Of a stretch of DNA of 64,000 nucleotides, positions 35,437 to 44,042 are shown in pieces (within the stretch, counting starts at the first letter, position 1; each line of letters starts with the position of its first letter). The notes beneath the pieces are model-generated. The model saw only the letters and a program-made list of their open reading frames with translations. It did not search any database and was not told where the DNA came from. This DNA is from Alloacidobacterium dinghuense. GTDB lineage: Bacteria; Acidobacteriota; Terriglobia; Terriglobales; Acidobacteriaceae. The translations under genes and the position numbers were made by a program. The DNA lies in NCBI RefSeq assembly GCF_014274465.1, contig NZ_CP060394.1, forward strand, positions 372,001 to 436,000, written 5' to 3'.

Positions 35437-36012
35437 GTGATAGTTACAGGGGCGGCCTTCGCCTGGAGTCTTGTAATTTTTCCTGTATCCTCGCGCGGAC
35501 TTAATCGTCAAATGCAGGTGGCCATCGATCGAGCAGTGGTCGCCTCGCGGCGATCTGATATAACTGAGCCCTCAAGCGACCGGGGCGTCCCCCGCTGGGC
35601 TGTCGGTCTAACGAGCCTTCTTTTCATCGCGTTGCAAAGCGTTTGCACCATTGTCATGGCGCTCAGCGGCGTGCGACTCGTCATTGGATTGGGAGCTCTT
35701 GCGGCAGTTGCTGCGGGCGCCAAGGGACCGGCAACGGGATTTCATCAGGACGCAATACGCATTCCCATGATGGTGCTTGCTGTCCTCGGGTCTTGCATCA
35801 ATCTGTACATGATCTGGAGAATTCGATCACTCCGCAAACGGCCTTCTTCTCAATGGAGACAGCAGCCAATTTCTAGCCGGCGCCTCTGGGGAGAGAGAGT
35901 GCAAATCACACTCGCCGTTGTCTCTCTCCCATCACTATGTCTTCCGTTTGGTCGGATAGAGAAGCATCCGATCATTGAGTGTCGAACAGGTTTGCCTGGG
36001 TATTGGCGATAG
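35437..36012 (+). CDS. Membrane protein of unknown function
   Basis: 191 codons from a GTG, with helices VTGAAFAWSLVIFPV, WAVGLTSLLFIALQSVCTIV, GVRLVIGLGALAAVAAGA, IPMMVLAVLGSCINLYMIW and a weak C-terminal one. Hydrophobic segments separated by basic cytoplasmic loops look real. The C-terminal 40 residues overlap a decayed gene on the other strand and may be spurious. The start is uncertain (an ATG at 35515 would drop the first helix). Confidence 0.5.
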   Translation: MIVTGAAFAWSLVIFPVSSRGLNRQMQVAIDRAVVASRRSDITEPSSDRGVPRWAVGLTSLLFIALQSVCTIVMALSGVRLVIGLGALAAVAAGAKGPATGFHQDAIRIPMMVLAVLGSCINLYMIWRIRSLRKRPSSQWRQQPISSRRLWGERVQITLAVVSLPSLCLPFGRIEKHPIIECRTGLPGYWR

Positions 36013-36019
36013 GGCTGTT

Positions 36020-36197
36020 CTCGATCCTGCACCTTCATCTTCTCGGCCGGAAGAATTCGCAAGAGATGGACAGGAGCACGTTCCGTAGGTCCCAGATGTT
36101 CTTCATAGTCGCGTGGCTCGAGAAACGTCTTGCGCTCATGAATCTCCGCAAACTTTCCCTTAGGTTCTCCAGTCAGTATGCGAAGGTTGGCTCCCAA
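36020..36197 (-). pseudogene. SRAP (YedK/HMCES) family C-terminal fragment
   Basis: The frame gives NLRILTGEPKGKFAEIHERK, then TFLEPRDYEEHLGP and LLRILPAEKMKV. These are the T-GE-x3-x-x-x-IH-x-R-M and (W)L-x3...LL-x-(P)-AE-x-M blocks of SRAP abasic-site proteins. The catalytic Cys2 and the first half are absent. Second broken DNA-repair remnant within 3 kb. Confidence 0.65.
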
Positions 36198-36606
36198 ACC
36201 TACCGCGCGAAACTGATATCAATTGACGAGAACTTACGGTCTGATTGACTTGCCTCGATTTTCTCAACCATTCATAGCTGAGGATTTTAGAGTTGTGATT
36301 GGCCCTGATTTTCCACGCCGATCTGAGAGTTAGTCGCCGGCGGTTATGAGTTGAACCGCCGCCGAAGCGTGGACCGGCTTCGCGCCAAATCGCCAAAGCG
36401 ATCATCGAGGGGTCCGACGTCCGCGTCGAAAGTCCAAGTCGTCATCTCGGACCTTGTCGCCTACTCTAGTTGCTTGTATCAGCGAGAGTACCGTTTCAGT
36501 ACTGCGCAACGCTATTGCAGCGACAGGGCACAGCTTTCCAACGGAATAGATGTTTGATAACATCTATTGTGGGCATCTCTTTTTTGGGCACGCCTTGGAG
36601 CAAACA
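36198..36606. other. Intergenic region upstream of tetR
   Basis: No gene seen. It carries the palindromic operator at 36545-36568 and, presumably, the tetR promoter. Confidence 0.45.
36545..36568. promoter_or_regulatory. Palindromic operator 1 (TetR autoregulation site)
   Basis: Perfect 10-bp arms AATAGATGTT and AACATCTATT with a four-base centre (TGAT), located 38 bases before the tetR start codon. The same palindrome recurs at 38283, 39598 and 39668, each near a gene start in the next 3 kb. Most simply the binding site of the TetR protein encoded just downstream. Confidence 0.82.
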
Positions 36607-37167
36607 ATGAGAAAGTCTCGCCAAGAAGCAGCGGAGACCCGCGAACGGATCGTTAAGGTCGCCGCTCGCGAGTTCAATGAAAGCGGAATCCAGAGCACCG
36701 GCCTGACCGAGATTATGGCTGCCGCCGGTCTCACCCATGGCGGCTTCTATAAGCATTTCTCATCGAAGGACCAGCTTGTCGCTGAAGCTGTCGAGGCCGC
36801 TCTTGAACGTATTGCGGATTCGATGCAGAGTCCAAAAGCCAATCGCTCCCTAGAAGAAACGGTTGGAGAGTACCTGTCGAAGAAACACCGCGACAATTCC
36901 GAAGAAGCATGCCCGCTGGCATCTTTGGGCTCCGAGTTGCGCCTCGCCGATCAAGCTACTCGCCAAATAGCCTCGAAGGGCGTTGAGCAAGTCATCACGA
37001 TCATCGCGTCCCATCTTCCTGAACTCCCCCCGAAAGAAGCGAAGGCTCGTGCTCATGCGATCGTAGCCGCGATGGTTGGCGGCATGATGCTGTCTCGCAT
37101 CGTGAGCGATCCGAAGCTCTCCGACAGTCTTCTGCGTGACACCAAAGCCTTCGTTCTGAAGCATTAA
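36607..37167 (+). CDS. TetR/AcrR family transcriptional regulator
   Basis: 186 residues from the ATG at 36607 (GGAG six bases upstream). The N-terminal TetR helix-turn-helix spans about 9-55 (TRERIVKVAAREFNESGIQS, TEIMAAAGLTHGGFYKHFSS). The C-terminal ligand domain resembles TetR_C regulators of efflux and reductase genes (YLSKKHRDNSEEACPLASLG). Conserved Cys in EEACPLA could sense electrophiles (inference). Its operator-like palindrome precedes it and three more lie in its neighbourhood. Confidence 0.9.
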   Translation: MRKSRQEAAETRERIVKVAAREFNESGIQSTGLTEIMAAAGLTHGGFYKHFSSKDQLVAEAVEAALERIADSMQSPKANRSLEETVGEYLSKKHRDNSEEACPLASLGSELRLADQATRQIASKGVEQVITIIASHLPELPPKEAKARAHAIVAAMVGGMMLSRIVSDPKLSDSLLRDTKAFVLKH

Positions 37168-37261
37168 CTTCACAGACCGGGAGAGCTAAGGCTATTACGA
37201 GAATAAATTTTCCTCAACGCAGATGCGGAAACGCAGCACCTGTGAAGTGAAGCAGCATGTC

Positions 37262-38075
37262 TCACTTCTTTGTTAGAACCGCGGACAGGAGCCCAAGACG
37301 CCTCTCGCGCAGGTTGCGGGCCAGGTTGCCGACCAATTCCTGGAAATCGGTACCCATCACAATGCCGAGGCTCGGTCCGGTCGGCAGACGGGCCATCGCC
37401 TCCTTGAACCAGTCGAGAGCGCTTTGGGTGTCGTCTCGCCAGAGGATGGTCTTGAATCCAGCTTGTTCAAGTTCCGTGCGTGTGTCGTGTTCGCTGAGCA
37501 GGAAACTGGTCGAGGCATCGCGCCCAAGGGACGGGATAGAGGACATCGCCGTCGCGCAGAACCAGATCGTAGGTTGCAAATCGTCCGCCGGGCGTAAGCA
37601 TGCGGCCCACCTCGCTATAGAGCGCGGAACGGTGCTCAATGTTCATCGCCACGTGCTGTAGGAACACTACATCGAAATTCCCGTCGGCGAAGGGCAGATC
37701 TAAAGCATTACCTACCTGGAACGTAAGGCGGTCTAACATTCCGGTGCGCGGTGTCAGGTAGTTGGCTGCGTCGATAAAGGCAGAACTCAAGTCGACACCC
37801 GTAACTTTACAGCCGAAAGTGGCGGTGAGATAGCGCGCGGGTCCGCCGATGCCACAACCAAGATCCAACACGCGGGTTGCGGGCTCGATGTCAGCAACCG
37901 TGGCAAGATCGGCCGTGGCGAGGATACCGCGAGTGTGGAACTGGTCGAGTTGAGCGAGTTGAGCGATGGTCACTGTTTGATCCTCGGGCGCGAAGCTCGC
38001 GAGGGCCGATTTGATGCGGTCGGTGAGGCCAGTACCACTGTAGTGTTCCTGTACCTTGGTAGTCGTATCGGTCAT
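37262..38075 (-). pseudogene. SAM-dependent methyltransferase (UbiE-like) with a one-base frameshift
   Basis: GGAG seven bases before the ATG at 38075 starts MTDTTTKVQEHYSGTGLTDR. SAM motif I is DLGCGIGGPA at 71-80, followed by GNALDLPFADGNFDVVFLQH. After LYPVPWA, at about 37529, one extra base moves the continuation DASTSFLLSEHDTRTELEQ to another frame, which runs to a stop at 37262. Repaired, it would be about 270 residues, normal for the family. It may be an artefact; otherwise the C-terminal substrate lid is lost. Confidence 0.8.
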
Positions 38076-38282
38076 GAAGGTTCTCCAGAAAGCATGGCTG
38101 ATTGCGTTGATTGCCTTACGAGGCAGCCGCATCACCGGCGACCGCGCAAATCAACTTGGGCTAAGGGCATTTCATGGTTCGTACTATGCAGGACCGGAAT
38201 CTACATTTGTCCCTCGCTCAGGACTCTTATCCATTATTTGGATGATATTAAGCCTCCAAATGCTTTCCTTTTTTGAATCCAG

Positions 38283-38304
38283 TTAGATTGTTGACAACAT
38301 CTAA
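38283..38304. promoter_or_regulatory. Palindromic operator 2 (upstream of the NmrA-like gene)
   Basis: TTAGATTGTT-GAC-AACATCTAA, an operator-1-like palindrome with one inserted base, 33 bases before the NmrA-like start codon. It suggests control of this reductase by the neighbouring TetR protein. Confidence 0.72.
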
Positions 38305-38337
38305 AATGTGGGCGCATCGAAGCGCAAAAGGAGGAGT

Positions 38338-39237
38338 ATGTCGAAGATGTTTTTGGTAACGGGATCGACTGGGTTGACGGGAAGCAAAACCGTGAAGTTC
38401 CTGGTCGAGGCAGGAGCCCGCGTGCGAGCATTCGTTCACAACGAGGATGAGCGTTCGGCGGCTTTGGCCGCTCAGGGTGCCGAAATTATGAGGGGTGATT
38501 TGCTGGATTTCGAAGCCGTCCGCTCTGCACTTGAAGGAACTCAGGGCGCATATTTTGTTTACCCCATCAGGTCCGGCATCCTGCAGGCGTCGGCCTATTT
38601 CGCTCAGGCAGCGAAGGAGGCTGGCATCCAGATCGTGGTGAATATGTCCCAGATTTCGGCGCGCCGGGAGGCCAAAAGTCACGCTGCCCAGGATCACTGG
38701 ATTTCGGAACAGGTCTTTAACTGGTCCGGCGTGCCTACGACGCATCTTCGTCCAACCCTATTCGCGGAATGGGCTCTCTACTGGATCGATCAAATCAAGA
38801 CGGGAATCTTACGGTTGCCCTTCGGGACCGGAAAGCATGCGCCGATCGCGGGGGAAGATCAGGCCCGGGTGATAGCGAAAATTCTGCTCACCCCGCAAGA
38901 GCATAAGGGACAGGTGTACCGGCTCTATGGAGAGAAAGAGTACAGCTTCCCCGAAATTGCGGCCGAGATCGGTAAGGTCATCGGCAAACCCCTGGGCTAT
39001 GAACAAGTGGATGCCTGGACACTAAAGAAGTTGAATGCCAACATCCCTCGTCGAGATTACCAAGGCCGAGAACAAGTTGTTACCGATACACTCTGGCAGC
39101 ACTTCGAGGAGATTGCGAAAGACCACCAGAATGGAGTGTTTGCTGGAACAAACGATCTGGTCGAGAAGATCGGAGGACAACGACCAATCGGGCTGCCTGA
39201 ATACCTTGAGGCGCACCGAAGCGCGTTTCTGTCTTAA
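38338..39237 (+). CDS. NmrA-like NAD(P)-binding reductase
   Basis: 299 residues. TGSTGLTGSKTVKFLVEAGA (residues 8-27) is the Rossmann motif, followed by VRAFVHNEDERSAAL and GDLLDFEAVRSALEGTQGAY, typical of atypical SDRs of the NmrA/quinone oxidoreductase type. There is no Ser-Tyr-Lys triad. AAAGGAGG lies just before the ATG. With its operator it probably handles quinones or electrophiles as part of the TetR regulon (inference). Confidence 0.87.
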   Translation: MSKMFLVTGSTGLTGSKTVKFLVEAGARVRAFVHNEDERSAALAAQGAEIMRGDLLDFEAVRSALEGTQGAYFVYPIRSGILQASAYFAQAAKEAGIQIVVNMSQISARREAKSHAAQDHWISEQVFNWSGVPTTHLRPTLFAEWALYWIDQIKTGILRLPFGTGKHAPIAGEDQARVIAKILLTPQEHKGQVYRLYGEKEYSFPEIAAEIGKVIGKPLGYEQVDAWTLKKLNANIPRRDYQGREQVVTDTLWQHFEEIAKDHQNGVFAGTNDLVEKIGGQRPIGLPEYLEAHRSAFLS

Positions 39238-39597
39238 ATTCACAAATAAAGGGAGCTGACTTTTGTCGGCTCCCTAGTGTGCCATTTAGATTGTCATCTT
39301 GGTGGCCGCTCTGTTAGGCGCAGCTACCATCGCTAGCCTTCTCTTGCGTACGTCGCTTGATTTCGCGAGCCGTAGGATTGACCAAATTGAAGCGGTCCTG
39401 GCAGTGAAGTGCGAGCATGTGTGTCGGCTATTGGAGCGATCAGGATGACACAGAGAGGCATCCGACTACCTGAGGAAGACTCTGACACTTTCTCGATGAG
39501 CATGTTTATCAGATAGTTTTATTCGTTCCGTCCCTCCGTCCTGAAGTCGCAGTTGGCCGAACGCAGTGCGGCCAGGTCTCAAGTCCCACCGCCTAGA
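39238..39597. other. Intergenic region with a hairpin, no gene seen
   Basis: After the hairpin at 39251-39274 no supported frame is found. The stretch ends at two operator-like palindromes. Confidence 0.4.
39251..39274 (+). terminator. Hairpin after the NmrA-like gene
   Basis: GGGAGCTGAC and GTCGGCTCCC (one mismatch) around a TTTT loop, 13 bases after the stop. The following sequence is not T-rich, so termination is probable rather than certain. Confidence 0.55.
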
Positions 39598-39619
39598 TTA
39601 GAGGTCATATAACATCTAA
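39598..39619. promoter_or_regulatory. Palindromic operator 3 (imperfect)
   Basis: TTAGAGGTCATATAACATCTAA: the right half AACATCTAA is identical to operators 1 and 2; the left half has two differences. It lies about 50 bases from operator 4, so the two may act together at one promoter. Confidence 0.55.
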
Positions 39620-39667
39620 ACAAAGAAGTGTAATCCTTGGCGGTCCTCCAAAAAAGTATGCGCCGTT

Positions 39668-39687
39668 TAGATGTTACAAAACATCTA
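39668..39687. promoter_or_regulatory. Palindromic operator 4 (upstream of the outer-membrane-factor fragment)
   Basis: Perfect TAGATGTT-ACAA-AACATCTA palindrome, 31 bases before the start of the truncated outer-membrane-factor gene. This is likely the ancestral repressor site of the RND efflux operon, now separated from the intact genes by about 1.7 kb. Confidence 0.75.
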
Positions 39688-39718
39688 TATAGTCGAGATC
39701 CTACAGAGAGCGAATCGA

Positions 39719-39970
39719 ATGACAAGCCTACTCACCGCAATCCGTATCCGCTTCGAGCCTGCGCCGAAACACCTATCGGCGCTCCATCTGGCGTTGCCCC
39801 TAATCATTCTTCTCGTGGTGGGGTGCTCAGTTGAGCCGAAGTACCGTCCACCTCAATCCCGGCTGCAGCCCTTTCATAATGCACCTTCAGTCGAAGGAAG
39901 AAAGGCCGGCGTCGCCACTAGACTCCCGGTGGACAGGATTTCACGATCCAGAGCTTACGCGTATTGCTGA
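39719..39970 (+). pseudogene. Outer membrane factor (OprM/NodT-like) 5' fragment, duplicate of the gene at 41.4 kb
   Basis: The frame encodes a lipoprotein leader ending LIILLVVGC and then SVEPKYRPPQSRLQPFHNAP, matching TVGPKYRPPSVQLQPFHNAP of the intact gene. DNA similarity continues through the region encoding DSWWTGFRDPELTRI (here frameshifted) and stops abruptly at about 39967. The SDR gene begins 53 bases later. So the original first gene of the pump operon was cut here. Confidence 0.8.
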
Positions 39971-40022
39971 CCATAGCTAGCTGTGTCATTGTGCGTATCC
40001 GCATTTCTAAGGAGAGAGGACT

Positions 40023-40767
40023 ATGAGCAAGCTGGAAGGAAAATTTGCACTCATTACGGGCGGTAATGGCGGCATCGGCCTGGCGACAGCAAAACAGTTT
40101 GTCAAGGAAGGAGCCTATGTCTTTATTACAGGACGGCGGCAAGCAGAGTTGGATGTTGCAGTGAAGGAGATCGGCAGAAACGTCACCGCGGTACAAGGAG
40201 ACGTCTCGAACCTTTCCGATCTTGATCGCCTCTTTGCACAAATCCGGACGGACAAAGGCAGGCTTGATGTTATTTTTGCCAACGCCGGTATTGCACAGTA
40301 CGCGGCATTCGGCCAGATTACGGAGGAGCATTACGATTCGATATTCGACATCAACGTAAAAGGCGTGCTCTTCACGGTACAGAAAGCGCTGTCATTATTG
40401 CCGGACAGTGCTTCGGTCATTCTGAATGCATCGGTCGTGGGCAGCAAGGGAATGTCCTCAAATAGTGTCTATAGCGCTACTAAGGCCGCTATTCGCTCAT
40501 TCGCACGAACCTGGACAACGGATCTGAAGAGCCGTCGGATTCGCGTGAATGCGATAAGTCCAGGCATTATCGAAACGCCGGGATTAAAAAATCTGTTGGA
40601 TTCTGCGCCGGCGGGACAAGAGCGTCGAAAAGCCATTCCCAATGCTGTCCTGAAGGCTCGGAACGCCAGATGAGATAGCGAAAGTAGTTGTGTTTCTCGC
40701 GTCGGATGATAGCAGTTTCGTCACCGGAATTGAGCTATTCGTCGATGGTCGATTCGCACAAGTTTAG
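40023..40767 (+). CDS. Classical SDR oxidoreductase, frameshifted near the C-terminus
   Basis: Cofactor motif TGGNGGIG (12-19), NAG motif (87-89), S137 and Y150-x3-K154 form a complete catalytic set. A shift of two deleted or one added base at about 40645-40655 ends the frame at 40673. The expected ending [20 protein letters not shown] and FVDGRFAQV follows in another frame to a TAG at 40767. The truncated product (216 residues) keeps the active site and might fold. GGAGAGAGG precedes the ATG. It lies between the two copies of the outer-membrane-factor 5' end. Confidence 0.82.
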
Positions 40768-40889
40768 ATCGCCTTCGATTCGCCCTGTCAGAGTTCGTGG
40801 TCTGCTCATTGACGGCGTGATTTCGGATGGGCGAACAATTTTAACCTCTTCGTGTGACAACCAAGCGCAAGAGGACATTGGGTGATGAC

Positions 40890-41414
40890 ATGACACCAGA
40901 ACAGACTCTTGTTGATGCAGCACTGCGCAGTTGGCGATCCAATATGGACCGGGCGAGCAAATTCTTCGGCTCGTTAACTCCAGAGGAATTGGAACTTGAA
41001 GTCGCGCCTGCTCGAAACCGCCTGATCTACATCTGGGGCCATCTGACTGCGTTGAATGACGCGATTCTTCCGCTGTTTGTGTTTGGTCAAAGGCGATATC
41101 CAGAGTTGGATGACACATTCATTTCAGCTGTTGACCATGCCGTTTTGCAGATTCCCAGCGGCCCGGAGCTCAAGCAAATCTGGGCGGAATTGGATCTGGT
41201 CCTCTGGGCGGAATTCCAAAAACTTTCCCCATCTGAGTGGTTGCAACGGCATCAGAGCATTTTTCCCGAAGACTTCGTCCGGGAACCGCACCGCAACAGG
41301 TACGCAAGCTTGCTCGGCAGGACTGCTCATTTGGCTTATCACTATGGCCAGGCGATCCTTGCAAAGCGTCGCCCCCGTCAAGGTGTGAAAAGCACCGAAA
41401 GGCTTTCGGGATGA
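40890..41414 (+). CDS. DinB-like four-helix protein
   Basis: 174 residues from the ATG at 40890 (GGTGATGAC upstream; GTG at 40854 possible). The four-helix pattern with RLIYIWGHLTALNDAILPLF and a C-terminal AHLAYHYGQAIL gives two of the three metal-binding His positions of the DinB superfamily, which includes thiol-dependent transferases and many proteins of unknown role. Its stop overlaps the start of the outer-membrane-factor gene (ATGA), so it is now the leading gene of the pump operon. Confidence 0.75.
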   Translation: MTPEQTLVDAALRSWRSNMDRASKFFGSLTPEELELEVAPARNRLIYIWGHLTALNDAILPLFVFGQRRYPELDDTFISAVDHAVLQIPSGPELKQIWAELDLVLWAEFQKLSPSEWLQRHQSIFPEDFVREPHRNRYASLLGRTAHLAYHYGQAILAKRRPRQGVKSTERLSG

Positions 41415-42892
41415 AGCACGGGCTGGTTCAATTAGCTGAACGTCGCAGAGTCTTTGATGGCGTTCCACGAGCCTTCCATGCTATGGCGCTATTCTCTGTT
41501 ATCTTGCTGACCGGGTGCACGGTTGGACCGAAATATCGACCGCCATCGGTGCAGCTTCAGCCGTTTCACAATGCGCCTGCAATTGCAGATCGCGGGACCG
41601 GCTCGGCGGCTCCGCCACTAGACTCCTGGTGGACGGGATTTCGCGATCCAGAGCTAACGCGCATTGTCCAGCGCGCGCTTGACCAGAACCTTGACCTGCA
41701 GGCCGCAATGACCCGGGTGCTACAGGCACGTGCAGTCGCGAAAGAGGCAGGCGCGAAACGGCTCCCATCCGGAACTCTGAATGCTCAAGCAGAGGCTTTA
41801 AGACAATCTCTCGAGGGTAGAATAGGCCGTTATTCAACCATTCTTCCAAATTTCAATCGGAACCAGGCTTATTACGACCTCAATATCGGCGCGACGTGGG
41901 AGGCCGATATTTTTGGAAGCCTGAAGCGTAGCGCCGAAGCAGCCACGGCTGAAGCTCAAGCAGCTGAGGCGCAACACATGGGGACACGAGTCTCAATCGC
42001 TGCTGATGCTGCGGATGCCTATTTCCAGATTCGAGGGGCGCAATTACGAATACAGGTCGCTCAAGAGCAGATCAAGACCGACGATCATCTCGTTCGGCTT
42101 GTTCGGCAGAGAAAAGAAGCCGGGATTGCATCGGATCGAGAGTTCGCTCAGGCCGAAGCTCTCCTCTCACAAGCAAAGGCCACTGTCCCAGCCCTCGCAA
42201 TCATTCTCGAATCGCAGCTGAATCGACTCGACGTTCTGCTGGGAGTTCAGCCGGGCACATATGCGGCAGAACTCACGACACCAACCGATATTCCTGTCGT
42301 CCCAGCGATATCAACAGCAGGTCCCGCGTCAGATCTTCTTCGGCGTCGCCCGGACATTATTGCGGCCGAACGGCAACTTGCAGCCTCAAACGCTCGTATT
42401 GGCCAGGCCCTCGCAGAATACTATCCGAAGGTTTCACTTGCTGGACTCATAGGGAATGAAAGCATCGCTCCTGGAAATCTATTCAAGGAGAAAACCTTCC
42501 AGCCTTCTGCAGTGGCTGGTCTCCGATGGAGACTCTTTGATTTTGGACGCGTTGATGCAGAAGTAAAGCAGGCGCGTGGCGCGAATGCCGAGGCGCTTCT
42601 CCTCTATCGCAATTCCGTTCTTCGCGGCGCCGAGGATGTCGAAGACGCATTCAGCGCTCTTTCTCAATCCGAAGCTCGTCGCGACGAGACTCTTAAAGAG
42701 ATCACCGCTCTGCAACGCGTTCGGGATCTTTCTCAGCAGTCTTACACCGTTGGGGTAATCCCCCTTACCGATGTGCTGGATGCTGACAGGCAACTGCTTG
42801 TCGCGAAGGACGACCTCGCGGTCTCACGAGAATCCGCAGCACGATCAGCGGTGGCGTCCTTTCGCGCATTAGGTGGCGGATGGACTCCATAG
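41411..42892 (+). CDS. RND efflux outer membrane lipoprotein (NodT/OprM family)
   Basis: 493 residues from the ATG at 41411. The lipobox LLTGC (C36) is followed by TVGPKYRPP, the first OEP domain DSWWTGFRDPELTRIVQRAL, the long helical hairpin, and the second repeat SYTVGVIPLTDVLDADRQLL. It forms the trimeric exit duct for the pump encoded next. It overlaps the DinB-like gene by four bases; no operator-like site precedes it, unlike its truncated copy at 39.7 kb. Confidence 0.92.
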   Translation: MKHGLVQLAERRRVFDGVPRAFHAMALFSVILLTGCTVGPKYRPPSVQLQPFHNAPAIADRGTGSAAPPLDSWWTGFRDPELTRIVQRALDQNLDLQAAMTRVLQARAVAKEAGAKRLPSGTLNAQAEALRQSLEGRIGRYSTILPNFNRNQAYYDLNIGATWEADIFGSLKRSAEAATAEAQAAEAQHMGTRVSIAADAADAYFQIRGAQLRIQVAQEQIKTDDHLVRLVRQRKEAGIASDREFAQAEALLSQAKATVPALAIILESQLNRLDVLLGVQPGTYAAELTTPTDIPVVPAISTAGPASDLLRRRPDIIAAERQLAASNARIGQALAEYYPKVSLAGLIGNESIAPGNLFKEKTFQPSAVAGLRWRLFDFGRVDAEVKQARGANAEALLLYRNSVLRGAEDVEDAFSALSQSEARRDETLKEITALQRVRDLSQQSYTVGVIPLTDVLDADRQLLVAKDDLAVSRESAARSAVASFRALGGGWTP

Positions 42893-42959
42893 TTGTTCCG
42901 TGCGGAGGAAGTCTCAGCGATGGATCTATGTCATTCCCATACGCAGGAGCAAATCGAAT

Positions 42960-44042
42960 ATGACCGTAAAGCCTTTCGGACTCCTTCTGATTTCCTCAAT
43001 CTCTGTGGCTTTGGCCGGCTGCAATAAGCAAGAACAAGATCCCAGAACTCAACCTCCGCTTGTCCGGCTGGCCACCGTGCATTCAGCTTCGGCGAGCGAC
43101 CAGTTCTTTACCGGCGTCGTGACGGCCCGCGTTCAAAGCGACCTCGGCTTTCGAGTTTCGGGAAAGGTGACGCAAAGACTGGTGGACGTTGGTCAGGTCG
43201 TTCACGTGGGACAGCCCCTCATGCGGATTGATGTCACGGACTATGCTCACGCCGTAACCAATCAAGAGGAGCAAGTTCGAGCCGCCAAAGCCAAAGCTGA
43301 TCAGACAGCTGCGGACGAGGCGCGCTATCGACCGCTAGTTGCAAGTGGTGCTGTTTCCGCCTCGACTTATGACCAAGTCAAGGCGGCTGCCGACTCCGCA
43401 CGAGCCGAGCTCGAAGCCTTTGAAGCCCAAGCGAAGATCGCGCGCGACCAGGGTGACTATTCGGTTCTGGTTGCAGATTCAGATGGAACTGTCGTGGATA
43501 CATTGGCAGAGCCGGGGCAAGTAGTGGCTGCTGGCCAAACCGTCATCAAATTGGCCCACGCCGGACCGCGTGAAGCGGCCGTCTATTTGCCAGAAACGCT
43601 ACGTCCCCGCCTTGGCTCGTCGGTCCGCGCGATTTTATATGGATCTTCGGAAAGCGTCCCCGCTAACCTACGGCAGCTATCCGACGCCGCGGACCCATCT
43701 ACCCGGACCTTTGAGGCGCGCTACGTCCTCAAAGGGACGGATGCCAAAGCTCCTCTTGGAGCGACAGTCACCGTTCAGATTCCACTGGCCGATGCGTCCG
43801 ACACAGTTGCGGTACCAAATACAGCGATCACGGACCGGGGCAACGGGCCCGGCGTTTGGATGGTGAATAGGAACAGTTCGACAGTCTCATTCCAGCCAGT
43901 CAAAATCGTGCGCCTCGGTGAAGAGGAGACATACATCGATGACGGCATTCGTCCTGGAGAGACGATCGTCGCGCTCGGCGCTCATCTGCTGAGTGAGGGG
44001 CAACGTGTGCGAATTGCAGAAAATGAGGTGGCTACTCGATGA
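42960..44042 (+). CDS. RND efflux periplasmic adaptor (membrane fusion lipoprotein)
   Basis: 360 residues from the ATG at 42960 (AGGAGCAAATCG upstream). Lipobox LAGC with C21. Barrel-sandwich halves FRVSGKVTQRLVDVGQVVHV and DGTVVDTLAEPGQVVAAGQT flank an alpha-hairpin (about 95-160); a beta-barrel and membrane-proximal domain complete the HlyD/AcrA architecture. It links the inner-membrane pump to the outer duct; overlaps the pump gene by four bases. Confidence 0.92.
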   Translation: MTVKPFGLLLISSISVALAGCNKQEQDPRTQPPLVRLATVHSASASDQFFTGVVTARVQSDLGFRVSGKVTQRLVDVGQVVHVGQPLMRIDVTDYAHAVTNQEEQVRAAKAKADQTAADEARYRPLVASGAVSASTYDQVKAAADSARAELEAFEAQAKIARDQGDYSVLVADSDGTVVDTLAEPGQVVAAGQTVIKLAHAGPREAAVYLPETLRPRLGSSVRAILYGSSESVPANLRQLSDAADPSTRTFEARYVLKGTDAKAPLGATVTVQIPLADASDTVAVPNTAITDRGNGPGVWMVNRNSSTVSFQPVKIVRLGEEETYIDDGIRPGETIVALGAHLLSEGQRVRIAENEVATR

